The notes beneath the pieces were generated by a model. It was not told the origin of the DNA. It saw only the letters and a program-made list of their open reading frames with translations, and did no database searches. The position numbers were made by a program, and so were the translations under genes. Below, in pieces: positions 10,842-22,107 of a stretch of 64,000 nucleotides of DNA. Source of the DNA: Rutidosis leptorrhynchoides (taxonomy: Eukaryota; Streptophyta; Magnoliopsida; Asterales; Asteraceae); the NCBI RefSeq assembly GCF_046630445.1, contig NC_092333.1, positions 5,762,501-5,826,500 of the forward strand, given 5' to 3'. Numbering within the stretch: the stretch's first letter is position 1; every line of letters starts with the position of its first letter.

Positions 10842-12080
10842 AGTGAACTTTGATGACAGAAACTCATTAGTCCCATCCACTTGTTCCAATTCCTATTTTC
10901 AAAATTAATTTAACAATAAAAATCACCCCCAAATTTATTCATAAGTAATATAGCGAGAAAAGTTCAAAATACAAAAACTCACCGTGAAAGCTTTTCAGCT
11001 GAATTAACCCTCTCTAGATTCCTGTAACCAAAAAGGCAACTTAAAATCAATTACCCATATGTCCAATTAATACATTTTAAGCTCAGACTCAATAAATTAA
11101 AGATTTAACAAAATTACAGTGGGATGACTAAAAGAAACGGTGGCAGCAATGAGTCGGTTCTTGAGTAAACGGGGTAGGGTATTGGCGTAAACAGCTCGTC
11201 ATGTGCATGCAATTCATCCATAGACATTTAAAAACTAAGTTATGAACTTCAAATCCTGGCACATTCCCAAGAAACTAATCAACTATTAAAGTTATATGCA
11301 TCCATGTCTAGTGGACCCTTTAATGCTTTCAAGATTGAATAAAGGATATGCAAAATATGGAGGAAAAGTGTCTTTAGATATCACTGAAACAATAGCTAAA
11401 GAAACTTCACACTGACTGAGAGTATATCGTGTATGCATAGTTCGAAGAAAATATATCAACCAAAGGTGACCTAAAAGCGGGCACTACAGGGCAACGCTTA
11501 ATACAATGTTGAAAAAAGTGAAGGTACAGACTTGGGAAGGCTTCCAAAATGGCTGAGGCATATCTATATTTTATGGCATTTTCCCTCTTGATCAATTATC
11601 GACAGTCCGCTAAATGTTATCGGACCAAATTTGTACAGCTGAAGTCCAAATTTGTATTCTTATTCTTGAAACTTTAGTTTATTTAAAGATAAAAAATGAA
11701 GACTTAAGATGTGATTAAAAAAAACTCAATAAGACAATGAGCATCAGCTTTATTTAGGAAACTATTAGCTTCGGCTAGTTACTAAACTCGACTCATTAGC
11801 CAGATTTGTCACCTCTGATTATTTCAAAATACTCTTGACATAGACAAATTGTATGTAGACTCGTCTAGCTATATGGTCCAACTGTCCGGTACGTACATAT
11901 AGGGTCGAGCTCGGATAGCAGAGCCTCATACTGAGACTGGTAAGAAATGAAGAAACAATTTTAGTTAGGGCACGACTGATCAATTGAATCCCTGGATCCC
12001 TGGATATACCGCTCCACAAAATTTAATTTTAATATGAGTATCAAAATAAAGCATAGTAAACTTACTTGGGCAGCCTGGCG

Positions 12081-12533
12081 GATAGGATCGATAATCTGCT
12101 TTGCATATTCAAACTATTGCTCGTCTTACCATGTCTTCAATTTTTACTTCTTGCCTCTGGATCGATAATCTGCCGACAGAGTTCAAGTCTTTCTCAATAC
12201 TGTTGGAGCTCGATGGATCTTGGGATCGAAGGTTTTCGTGAATCGTTGACGTTCGGGATCGAATGGGTCGAACCGGATCCTTTTGGACCGGATTAGATCG
12301 ATGCCTAGAGTCTAGATTCGATTTGTGTGGGTTTTTGGGACGGGAGGAAAACGACCGGCAGCAGTGACGGGGTGTGGAACAATCAACTTCTCAAATGAAC
12401 AAGGCAACCCGTATTTATATTCTCAGGGAGACAGTCGGTCGACTGTCTCCAACATCGGTCGATTGATATGACAATCGGTCGACAGTCATGTTTGCCTCGG
12501 TTGATAAGAACTGGGGATTTATATGCACCAACA
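12081..12533 (-). repeat. Copia-type LTR, minus strand
   Basis: On the minus strand the LTR starts TGTTGGTGCATATAAATCC, clearly related to the LTR at 3427, and is preceded by the same PPT at 12534-12547. TATAAATA (12412-12419) follows a dyad array. The right edge is certain. The left edge is placed where the host block (GCAGCCTGGC) stops and may be up to 100 bp off. GGATCGATAATCTGC occurs twice near that edge, at 12085 and 12159. The partner LTR and coding region are missing. Confidence 0.75.
12412..12482 (-). promoter_or_regulatory. Phased TCGGTCGA array with TATA box
   Basis: Three CGGTCG cores occur at 12436, 12456 and 12476, exactly 20 bp apart. The first is the centre of a 22-bp palindrome (GAGACAGTC arms). 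On the minus strand TATAAATA follows about 23 bp after that palindrome. The arrangement matches the array at 3561-3680, with diverged word sequence. Confidence 0.65.
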
Positions 12534-13858
12534 AACTCCCCCTAAGACCTAGTTCTATCAACATTTCTTCTTAACTCGGACATAAACACCACCAAACTCC
12601 ATTGAGGATCAACATACTCCCCCTAGGATGTGGCATTACATTCTGATTTACTTGAATTCCCTTATGCACCAATAAACTCCCTTATATGGCACATATTTTC
12701 TCTACTCGTCTTCTCTCTTCATCTTTATCCTTATCATATTCCAGTGACAATTGCAAGTCGATACAATTATCAAGAAATACAATTTGTTGAACCTTTAAGT
12801 AAAATCTCTTTTGATACTCGGAGACTTATACTCAGCAATCTTCAAAGCTCGACAGTCATTAGATTAACCCTAACTTATGACTGTTGTGACTTCAGGTTCT
12901 TCAATCTCTTCAAATCTTCTTAGAAGCAGCGGAGTCTTAAGATTTGACAATGTTTGGCCCATAAATAATCAGACGCTTCTGATTATCCCGCAATAACTTC
13001 TATTTTCTTCAAAAGCTTCTTAACATTATAATCATCGAGACTATTAATTAAGCAGCTTTATTCCTTTCTATCACGTACGCCATTCCTTCATGTTCATCAG
13101 AACTCCCGAAGCTCCAACTTTAACTTCTTCTTTCAGTTAACATGGCTCGTACGTATATCAACTTTGACAAAATGTTGGTCATACAAACATACAGTTCAAA
13201 CAAACACAGGTTTAACCATTTTGACTCAACATTTTTCACATACATTCAAAATTCAAATCACATTGTTGTAAACGTTCAAAACTCTTGAATTTTCAAACAG
13301 CAAAAACACTTATTGCTTTTCAACAAAACTTAACTTCAGTCTGACACGTCAGTTTCATCTCACATGAGTAACCAGAAAATAAATAAGACCGAAAATATTT
13401 TTGAATTTTCTAAAATTTATGCAAAAACATACCAAAAATCTTTTTGTTTTGCATAATATGAATGCATGCATGCAACAACTAAGATACATAAAGTAATCTA
13501 TATGCAGATACAATAAAACACGCAAATGCACACATAATCATACAATCAATTAAAATGTTTTTGTATTTTTCAAAATAAATATCAACACACTGAAAAATCT
13601 TTTTGTAGTTTTTAGGATTTTAAAACTTATCACAATAAAAATGCAAATGAAGTACAATTCATGTCAGAAAGTCAATGATCAAGGTTAAGAAAGATCCAAG
13701 ATTGTATGGTATAAAACATGTTATTTACATGAAGTAGTTTCTGTAAGTCATAAACCTAAGGAAGCTAAATTATCAAAAAGTTTACATATTCAATCAAGGT
13801 CATAAACCTAAGAAGACCAATTGAGGTTTTGCATTACCACAATTGGTCTTCTCATGAA
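12534..13858 (-). other. AT-rich non-coding remnant behind the minus copia LTR
   Basis: After the PPT there is a second CTCCCCCTAGG tract near 12614 and then AT-rich sequence without a convincing coding frame; the 97-codon open stretch at 12630 shows no protein-like pattern. A 13-bp perfect inverted repeat, AGAAGACCAATTG, has its arms at 13811-13823 and 13840-13852. The segment is probably internal sequence of a decayed copia element. Confidence 0.4.
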
Positions 13859-14071
13859 TTGATGAGAGAAGACCCCAGCTAGAGATGTGAATGGTGTTAC
13901 AAGTTTAACAAGTAGTATTGAAGACCTTTTATCGAAAGTCTACTCATCCGAAGAATGTGTTGAGCGTGCGTGTCCCAAATGGTATTTGGCGGTAATCGAA
14001 GGTGGTTTAATGTTCTTGGTTAATTCATTGATATGATTGGAGTTTTGTTCAAAGTCTCCAAGTGGGAGATT

Positions 14072-14843
14072 TGTTAGATTATGGAGACATTTATACAAAA
14101 CGAGAAAAAAAAACTGTTCCAACACTTGCACGGATTTTGCAGATTTCGGGAAGCGTGAAGCAGTCAAATGCGGCGCATCTTGACATGGATGCGGCGCATT
14201 CATAGAGCAAAATAGTCCGAGAGTTATTGATGCGGAGCATTGAGCTGATATGGCGCATCAGGGGTCAGATGCGGCGCATCACCATCTCGATGCGGCGCAT
14301 CGAGTGCTGGTACATGAATCTGGAACGTGAAAAGCAAGTGATGCGGCGCATCACACATCAGATGCGGCGCATCTGGTGTCTGGCAGCAAGTTGGCAAGTT
14401 GCAACCTTTACATCCGAGCATGCTTTGGCCTCCTTTCACTTTAGGTGCAAAGTTAATCACTTTACACCTAAAATTAGGGCTGTGATCATGCCATTACAAG
14501 GTGGAAAGCATGGCTAGTTGGTAAACAAGATGATTACTTGTCATGATGAAGATTCCTAGCTAGTTGTCATGGTGTTCTTGTTTTCTCCTATATATAGAAC
14601 TCATTGTATGCAATTGTAACATACCAAATACCGATTCTCAGTAATAAACACTCTCTAGTTGGTCCGTGGACTAAAGCAATCACACCGATTGCATATAACC
14701 ACGTTATATCTTGTGTCGTTCTTACATTTTCTCATTTATTATCTTTCGTTCATTAAGTGGGTTTGAGTGATCTTGATAGAATCACTACTCGGCTAGTAGT
14801 CTTGTAGAATTACTAGCGTTGTTTGGGTCCTAATATCCTAACA
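14072..14843 (+). repeat. 3' LTR of the LTR element in the LINE
   Basis: 772 bp, TGTTAG to CTAACA, preceded by PPT CAAGTGGGAGATT. It holds the ATGCGGCGCAT array at 14168-14372 and a TATATATA box at 14589-14596. An exact structural duplicate lies at 18871-19642. Confidence 0.85.
14168..14372. promoter_or_regulatory. Array of ATGCGGCGCAT palindromes
   Basis: Perfect copies of the 11-mer start at 14168, 14189, 14269, 14290, 14341 and 14362, with variants at 14230 (GGAG centre) and 14248 (ATATGGCGCAT). Four of the seven intervals are exactly 21 bp; the others are 41, 18 and 51. Each word is a palindrome around a central G and carries two CpG sites. The same set occurs at 18967-19171 in the duplicate. 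Unlike the copia arrays it lies about 220 bp before the TATA box. Confidence 0.75.
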
Positions 14844-15427
14844 CTCTACTCAGGATAGAATGCAGGTATGGATGCCTGGTTCTGTGTTTAAGTGCTCATT
14901 GTGTGACAAAGTTAATGATTCTATCAAACATCTGTTTTTTGAGTGTGAATACAGCATGAGTATCTGGGTGGGTATGAAAAGGAAATTGATTTTCAAAGGT
15001 CTCCCTAATCAGCTTAATGGTATTGTGGAGTGTTTGGCTAAATACCCATACAGCAATAAAATTTGGTGCACTGTGAATCGAATTATGCTTGCTGCTTGTG
15101 TTTATTTTGTATGGAATGAGAGGAGTTGCAGATTATTTAGGAATCAAAAAAGGTCTGCAGATGTGCTCTGTACTGCTATTGAGGGATTTATTCAGATGAT
15201 ATTATTGACTTTAAAGGTCAAAGATTCGGATCATACCAGAATGGTGGCTAGAGTTTGGAGTTTGGACTGGAACAACGATCATTTTCATTTGAAATAGGTT
15301 GTTTTGGTTTTTGTTTTTTGGGTTGTATTTGTATTTGGCTGTTTGTATTGTTGGGTTGTTTTCCTGTTTAGGGCCTGGGCAGATCCAGCCCTTGTATGTT
15401 GTTCAAATTTATTATATTCCTTTTGCC
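14844..15427 (+). pseudogene. LINE ORF2 C-terminal fragment, part 2, and 3' UTR
   Basis: The frame continues from 10044 and ends at the stop at 15295-15297. It contains CSLCDKVNDSIKHLFFEC, the zinc-binding motif of zf-RVT (C-X2-C-X8-H-X4-C), and the usual WVGMKRKL and VWNERSCRLF parts after it. A short 3' UTR precedes poly(A) at 15428. The only damage to this section is its separation from part 1. Confidence 0.8.
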
Positions 15428-15509
15428 AAAAAAAAAAAAAAAAAAAAACTTATTAATAACCAAAACACAAACTAGTCAACAGTCTGAGGATAGAATACCT
15501 TGACATGGG

Positions 15510-15641
15510 AACACTCTTGTGTACTATTAGGACAACTGAATTTCTTTAACATTTTCTCAATGTAAAGAGACTTCGAGATAGAAATTCCTCTATTCTCACG
15601 AATAATCCTAATATGTAGAGGATCATGCAAGCCTCCCCAAT
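15510..15641 (-). pseudogene. Copia RT fragment, duplicate
   Basis: Copy of part of 10592-10841, cut at the duplication junction. It retains the IRIIRE-like motif on the minus strand. Confidence 0.6.
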
Positions 15642-16879
15642 ATGCTTCGTGGAGAACTTTGATGACAAAAACTCATTAGTCCCATTCACTTGTTCCAATT
15701 CCTATTTTCAAAATTATTTAACAATAAAGATCACCCCCAAATTTATTAATAAGTAATATAGCGAGAAAGTTCAAAATACAAAAACTCACCGTTAAAGCTT
15801 TTCAGCTGAATTAACCCTCTCTAGATTCCTGTAGCCAAAAAGGCAACTTAAAATCGATTACCAATATGCCCAATTAATAGATTTTAAGCTCAGATTCAAT
15901 AAATTAAAGATTTTTCAAAATTACACAGTGGGAAGACTAAAAAAAACGGTGCCGGCAATGAGTCGGTTCTTGAGTAAAGGGGGTAGGGTATTGGCGTAAA
16001 CAGCTCGTCATGTGCATGCAATTCATCCATAGACATTTAAAAACTAAGTTATGAACTTCAAACCTGGCACATTCCCAAGAAACTATTCAAGTTATATGCA
16101 TCCATGTCTAGTGGACCCTTTAATGCTTTCAAGATTGAATAGAGGATATGCAAAATATGGAGGAAAAGTGTCTTTAGATATAACTGAAACAATAGCTAAA
16201 GAAACTTCACACTGACTGAGAGTATATCGTGTATGCATAGTTCGAAGAAATTATATCAACCAAAGGTGACCTAAAAGCAGGCACTACAGGGCAATGCTTA
16301 ATACAATGTTGAAAAAAGTGAAGGTACAGACTTGGGAAGGCTTCCAAAATGGCTGAGGCATATCTATATTTTGTGGCATTTTCCCTCTTGATCAATTATC
16401 GACAGTCCGCTAAATATTATCGGACCAAATTTGTACAGCTGAAGTCCAAATTTGTATTCTTATTCTTGAAACTTTAGTTTATTTAAAGATAAAAAATGAA
16501 GACTTAAGATGTGATTAAAAAAACTCAATAAGACAATGAGCATCAGCTTTATTTAGGAAACTATTAGCTTCGGCTAGTTACTAAACTCGACTCATTAGCC
16601 AGATTTGTCACCTCTGATTATTTCAAAATACTCTTGACATAGACAAATTTTATGTAGACTCGTCTAGCTATATGGTCCAACTGTCCGGTAGGTACATATA
16701 GGGTCGAGCTCGGATAGCAGAGCCTCATACTGAGACTGGTAAGAAATTAAGAAACAATTTTAGTTAGGGCACGACTGATCAATTGAATCCCTGGATCCCT
16801 GGATATACCGCTCCACAAAATTTAATTTTAATATGAGTATCAAAATAAAGCATAGTAAACTTACTTGGGCAGCCTGGCG

Positions 16880-17332
16880 GATAGGATCGATAATCTGCTT
16901 TGCATATTCAAACTATTGCTCGTCTTACCATGTCTTCAATTTTTACTTCTTGCCTCTGGATCGATAATCTGCCGACAGAGTTCAAGTCTTTCTCAATACT
17001 GTTGGAGCTCGATGGATCTTGGGATCGAAGATTTTCGTGAATCGTTGACGTTCGGGATCGAATGGGTCGAACCGGATCCTTTTGGACCGGATTAGATCGA
17101 TGCCTAGAGTCTAGATTCGACTTGTGTGGGTTTTTGGGACGGGAGGAAAACGACCGGCAGCAGTGACGGGGTGTGGAACAATCAACTTCTCAAATGAACA
17201 AGGCAACCCGTATTTATATTCTCAGGGAGACAGTCGGTCGACTGTCTCCAACATCGGTCGATTGATATGACAATCGGTCGACAGTCATGTTTGCCTCGGT
17301 TGATAAGAACTGGGGATTTATATGCACCAACA
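16880..17332 (-). repeat. Minus-strand copia LTR, duplicate
   Basis: Near-identical to 12081-12533, including the CGGTCG array (17235-17281) and TATA box. The right edge is exact; the left edge is uncertain as in copy 1. The AT-rich remnant follows to about 18657. Confidence 0.75.
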
Positions 17333-18870
17333 AACTCCCCCTAAGACCTAGTTCTATCAACATTTCTTCTTAACTCGGACATAAACACCACCAAACTCCA
17401 TTGAGGATCAACATACTCCCCCTAGGATGTGGCATTACATTCTGATTTACTTGAATTCCCTTATGCACCAATAAACTCCCTTATATGGCACATATTTTCT
17501 CTACTCGTCTTCTCTCTTCATCTTTATCCTTATCATATTCCAGTGACAATTGCAAGTCGATACAATTATCAAGAAATACAATTTGTTGAACCTTTAAGTA
17601 AAATCTCTTTTGATACTCGGAGACTTATACTCAGCAATCTTCAAAGCTCGACAGTCATTAGATTAACCCTAACTTATGACTGTTGTGACTTCAGGTTCTT
17701 CAATCTCTTCAAATCTTCTTAGAAGCAGCGGAGTCTTAAGATTTGACAATGTTTGGCCCATAAATAATCAGACGCTTCTGATTATCCCGCAATAACTTCT
17801 ATTTTCTTCAAAAGCTTCTTAACATTATAATCATCGAGACTATTAATTAAGCAGCTTTATTCCTTTCTATCACGTACGCCATTCCTTCATGTTCATCAGA
17901 ACTCCCGAAGCTCCAACTTTAACTTCTTCTTTCAGTTAACATGGCTCGTACGTATATCAACTTTGACAAAATGTTGGTCATACAAACATACAGTTCAAAC
18001 AAACACAGGTTTAACCATTTTGACTCAACATTTTTCACATACATTCAAAATTCAAATCACATTGTTGTAAACGTTCAAAACTCTTGAATTTTCAAACAGC
18101 AAAAACACTTATTGCTTTTCAACAAAACTTAACTTCAGTCTGACACGTCAGTTTCATCTCACATGAGTAACCAGAAAATAAATAAGACCGAAAATATTTT
18201 TGAATTTTCTAAAATTTATGCAAAAACATACCAAAAATCTTTTTGTTTTGCATAATATGAATGCATGCATGCAACAACTAAGATACATAAAGTAATCTAT
18301 ATGCAGATACAATAAAACACGCAAATGCACACATAATCATACAATCAATTAAAATGTTTTTGTATTTTTCAAAATAAATATCAACACACTGAAAAATCTT
18401 TTTGTAGTTTTTAGGATTTTAAAACTTATCACAATAAAAATGCAAATGAAGTACAATTCATGTCAGAAAGTCAATGATCAAGGTTAAGAAAGATCCAAGA
18501 TTGTATGGTATAAAACATGTTATTTACATGAAGTAGTTTCTGTAAGTCATAAACCTAAGGAAGCTAAATTATCAAAAAGTTTACATATTCAATCAAGGTC
18601 ATAAACCTAAGAAGACCAATTGAGGTTTTGCATTACCACAATTGGTCTTCTCATGAATTGATGAGAGAAGACCCCAGCTAGAGATGTGAATGGTGTTACA
18701 AGTTTAACAAGTAGTATTGAAGACCTTTTATCGAAAGTCTACTCATCCGAAGAATGTGTTGAGCGTGCGTGTCCCAAATGGTATTTGGCGGTAATCGAAG
18801 GTGGTTTAATGTTCTTGGTTAATTCATTGATATGATTGGAGTTTTGTTCAAAGTCTCCAAGTGGGAGATT

Positions 18871-19642
18871 TGTTAGATTATGGAGACATTTATACAAAAC
18901 GAGAAAAAAAAACTGTTCCAACACTTGCACGGATTTTGCAGATTTCGGGAAGCGTGAAGCAGTCAAATGCGGCGCATCTTGACATGGATGCGGCGCATTC
19001 ATAGAGCAAAATAGTCCGAGAGTTATTGATGCGGAGCATTGAGCTGATATGGCGCATCAGGGGTCAGATGCGGCGCATCACCATCTCGATGCGGCGCATC
19101 GAGTGCTGGTACATGAATCTGGAACGTGAAAAGCAAGTGATGCGGCGCATCACACATCAGATGCGGCGCATCTGGTGTCTGGCAGCAAGTTGGCAAGTTG
19201 CAACCTTTACATCCGAGCATGCTTTGGCCTCCTTTCACTTTAGGTGCAAAGTTAATCACTTTACACCTAAAATTAGGGCTGTGATCATGCCATTACAAGG
19301 TGGAAAGCATGGCTAGTTGGTAAACAAGATGATTACTTGTCATGATGAAGATTCCTAGCTAGTTGTCATGGTGTTCTTGTTTTCTCCTATATATAGAACT
19401 CATTGTATGCAATTGTAACATACCAAATACCGATTCTCAGTAATAAACACTCTCTAGTTGGTCCGTGGACTAAAGCAATCACACCGATTGCATATAACCA
19501 CGTTATATCTTGTGTCGTTCTTACATTTTCTCATTTATTATCTTTCGTTCATTAAGTGGGTTTGAGTGATCTTGATAGAATCACTACTCGGCTAGTAGTC
19601 TTGTAGAATTACTAGCGTTGTTTGGGTCCTAATATCCTAACA
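18871..19642 (+). repeat. TGTTAG LTR, duplicate
   Basis: Same length and termini as 14072-14843, with the ATGCGGCGCAT array at 18967-19171. It is followed by CTCTA and the LINE 3' end, as in copy 1. Confidence 0.85.
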
Positions 19643-20226
19643 CTCTACTCAGGATAGAATGCAGGTATGGATGCCTGGTTCTGTGTTTAAGTGCTCATTG
19701 TGTGACAAAGTTAATGATTCTATCAAACATCTGTTTTTTGAGTGTGAATACAGCATGAGTATCTGGGTGGGTATGAAAAGGAAATTGATTTTCAAAGGTC
19801 TCCCTAATCAGCTTAATGGTATTGTGGAGTGTTTGGCTAAATACCCATACAGCAATAAAATTTGGTGCACTGTGAATCGAATTATGCTTGCTGCTTGTGT
19901 TTATTTTGTATGGAATGAGAGGAGTTGCAGATTATTTAGGAATCAAAAAAGGTCTGCAGATGTGCTCTGTACTGCTATTGAGGGATTTATTCAGATGATA
20001 TTATTGACTTTAAAGGTCAAAGATTCGGATCATACCAGAATGGTGGCTAGAGTTTGGAGTTTGGACTGGAACAACGATCATTTTCATTTGAAATAGGTTG
20101 TTTTGGTTTTTGTTTTTTGGGTTGTATTTGTATTTGGTTGTTTGTATTGTTGGGTTGTTTTCCTGTTTAGGGCCTGGGCAGATCCAGCCCTTGTATGTTG
20201 TTCAAATTTATTATATTCCTTTTGCC
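19643..20226 (+). pseudogene. LINE ORF2 C-terminal fragment, duplicate
   Basis: Copy of 14844-15427 with the same zinc-binding motif and the stop at 20094-20096, then poly(A) at about 20227-20246 and the AACTTATTAATAA flank. No 5' part is present, because the duplication copied only this half. Confidence 0.8.
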
Positions 20227-21489
20227 AAAAAAAAAAAAAAAAAAAAACTTATTAATAACCGAAACACAAACTAGTCAACAGTCTGAGGATAGAATACCTT
20301 GACATGGGCCATCTCATAAGAACGACACTACAGGGCAATGCTTAATAGGTCCAAATATTGTACAACATCGGAAGTCAAATATTTATATTAGTTTTCTTTA
20401 TATTACTATGATTTTTAGGGAGACAGCAAAGGAGAATGTTAACAACCGACGAGACACCTTAAATATACAATGACTATCCCCGTTTATTTAGAAAACTAAT
20501 AGCTATGGGAATTCGCCTCATTCACCACATTTGTCACCTGAAAGTATTTCAAAATAAACGATTTTACGCAGACTCATCTAGCTATATATGGTTCAAAGCC
20601 GTATGTATCAGGACAAGATCGGATAGCAAAACCTTAACCGAGTCAAATAATAAATAAAGTAAATAAAGATACCTTTAAGCAAGACTGATCACACATATCC
20701 CTAGATTCCTGGTATACTGCTCCACTATCTAAACAGTAGCAATACAACCCAAATAAGAATATTGTATAACAATACAAGCAGTTGGTACTAATTAAAGCAG
20801 TAAATATTAATGATAACCTGTAAATTGCAGCAGCAAGAATGATTAGAATTGATGCAAAATATATCTGTACGATGTGAAAACTTTGACCCAGGTAATCTGT
20901 TTAACATTTTTTAATACTTTTGAATCTACAAACTGCAATACCTGTTATAACTTAACTGTAAAAGATACACCATTAATTACAACAATTTTAAAAGTAAACA
21001 TAGTTAACTTAAATGGGCAACATCGTGGTTGATAGGTTACCTTCATATCGCTAGCCCTATGTGGCTTATCTGTTAACCTAGACAATCTCTTCATCATCAA
21101 ACAAACACCATTACTTCAGTAATGTGGCTTACAATATGAAGAATAAGGAACAAACTTATAAACACTTAAATTATCACAAACTAGTCAACAATCTGAGGAT
21201 AGAATAATACCTTTAACATGAAACATGCCAAATGGCGAGGCATAACCATGCATTTTTTTCACTGATGTGAACCTGTATTTTTGAGTCCTTTAAAAATCAT
21301 ATCTCCAAACAGGATAAACCATCAACGGATTCATTAATCATGCCATCATTAAATGTTTCTTGCAGAACCCTAGTTCCACAGAATGTACTAAAATTAAAAT
21401 TATGAAACAAAAAGAAAACCCTAATTATAAATAATACAAAATACAAAACAATCGTAATAAAAAGAACTGATTATTGAAATTTTAGACAC

Positions 21490-21900
21490 CATCATCAGAC
21501 CTTTTTTCTGAGTAATGTAACAACATTAGAAGAAAAACCCTAGTAGTTTTAATAAAACTGAAAAGAATCAAACGTAATCCTGATTGCGAAAGATTAAACA
21601 AAAGAAAAAACAGATAAACCCCTAATTTCAAAGAACACAACAAAATCATATCAAAAAAGAAGAAATTATTTAAATTTAAGACAAATCAGATGAAAATACC
21701 TTGCTTCTGAGTAGTATAACACCATCGGAAGAAAATACCCATTTTCATAGTAATGTAACAACATCATGAGAGAAACCCTAGTTTTAAAGAAACTGAAAAA
21801 AAAAAAAATCAGAAGAAAATCCTAATTTCGAAAATTAAAGAAAAAACAGACAAAACCCTAAAGTTAATGAAATCAACAAAATCAAACGAAATAGGCAAAA
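21490..21900 (-). repeat. Two diverged copies of a leader-like segment
   Basis: Segments at about 21494-21654 and 21686-21896 share the order GAGTAATGTAACA or GAGTAGTATAACA, GAAACCCTAG-type words, CTAATTTC and AACAAAATCA. On the minus strand they are T-rich and contain AGGGTTT, as in plant 5' leaders. They could be duplicated first exons of the minus-strand gene. Between 20309 and 21490 only decayed blocks of the array are seen. Confidence 0.35.
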
Positions 21901-22098
21901 TTTACGAATATGAGAGCATGAGATGAAATTAATTAGAACTTCGAACGATTTAAAAAGACAATGCCCTGATTCGTAAGATGATCAAAAGAAAAAACCCTGA
22001 TATAAGAGAAAGAAAGAACACCCATAGTCAGTCTATTAGAAAGCCATGGGTTAAAAGAAGAGAGACAGAGTAATGAAAAATGGGATAGAGTAGTATGC

Positions 22099-22107
22099 TT
22101 ATTTATA
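22099..22107 (-). promoter_or_regulatory. TATA box of the minus-strand gene remnant
   Basis: TATAAATAA on the minus strand lies about 30 bases before a CT-rich segment with plant leader features (CTCTGTCTCTCTTC). A short frame of 30 codons runs from an ATG at 22025 to 21933 and is not recognisable. This is the only promoter-like site suited to transcribe the exon-like array. Confidence 0.4.

Larger units (their letters stand above)
10045..14843 (+). mobile_element. LTR retrotransposon remnant inside the LINE (TGTTAG/CTAACA termini)
   Basis: The termini are a perfect 6-bp inverted pair, TGTTAG and CTAACA, and the flanks CTCTA at 10040-10044 and 14844-14848 are identical. The 5' LTR is reduced to its first 61 bp. 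A PPT, CAAGTGGGAGATT at 14059-14071, precedes the full 3' LTR. Between the LTRs there is no gag or pol of this element. Instead there is a MITE-like repeat, a copia RT fragment, a whole copy of the host exon-like unit and a minus-strand copia LTR. The passenger content is either captured DNA or the result of later rearrangement. Confidence 0.7.
9814..15446 (+). mobile_element. 5'-truncated LINE split by an LTR retrotransposon
   Basis: LINE sequence occupies 9814-10044 and 14844-15427, followed by a poly(A) tail at 15428-15446. The flanks AACTTATTAATAA at 9801-9813 and 15447-15459 are a 13-bp target duplication. The paralogous block near 8460 (AACTTATTCATAAG) shows the uninterrupted context. 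The LTR element at 10045-14843 sits in the middle with duplication CTCTA. Only the C-terminal end of the LINE polyprotein is present. Confidence 0.85.
10702..15507 (+). repeat. Tandem duplication, copy 1 (about 4.8 kb)
   Basis: This block recurs almost unchanged at 15508-20308. It spans the copia RT fragment, one host exon-like unit, the minus copia LTR, the AT-rich spacer, the TGTTAG LTR and the LINE 3' end with poly(A). The copies differ by scattered substitutions and small indels, so the duplication is young. At the junction, GGAACACTC occurs in both the start of copy 1 (10702) and the junction (15508); only ATGGG-type microhomology is seen. Confidence 0.9.
15508..20308 (+). repeat. Tandem duplication, copy 2
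   Basis: Second copy of 10702-15507. It ends at GACATGGG (20301-20308), after which the ancestral flank CCATCTCATAAG resumes; copy 1 is instead followed by the start of copy 2. It duplicates every element of copy 1 but lacks the 5' LTR fragment, the MITE-like repeat and LINE part 1. Confidence 0.9.
3920..22107 (-). repeat. Array of degenerate, repeatedly duplicated exon-like segments (minus-strand gene remnant)
   Basis: Several conserved blocks recur here in similar order. One block reads AGCTCGGATAGCAGA and lies at about 6725, 7544, 8925, 11908 and 16707, with a decayed copy near 20614. Another (TGATCAACCAAATCCCTAGA-like) is at about 3996, 5920, 7650, 9027, 11970, 16770 and 20680. A third (TTTGTGGCATTTGCCCTCTT-like) is at about 5640, 7216, 7806, 11570 and 16370. 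On the minus strand many blocks are short open stretches followed by GTAAGT. This looks like exon duplication or tandem gene duplication followed by decay. I cannot name the parent gene. Stretches between the blocks, including 4400-5130, show no ORF of note. LINE, SINE and LTR insertions interrupt the array. Confidence 0.6.

Noticed and set aside
12630..12923. 97-codon open frame, identical in the duplicate at 17429-17722
   Set aside because: Identity reflects the recent tandem duplication; composition is that of AT-rich non-coding DNA and there is no recognisable motif.
14224..14460. Minus-strand frame with repeated DAPHxxx heptapeptides
   Set aside because: The repeat is a by-product of the 21-bp-spaced ATGCGGCGCAT palindromes. 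The 41-bp interval breaks the frame and no protein-like sequence flanks it.
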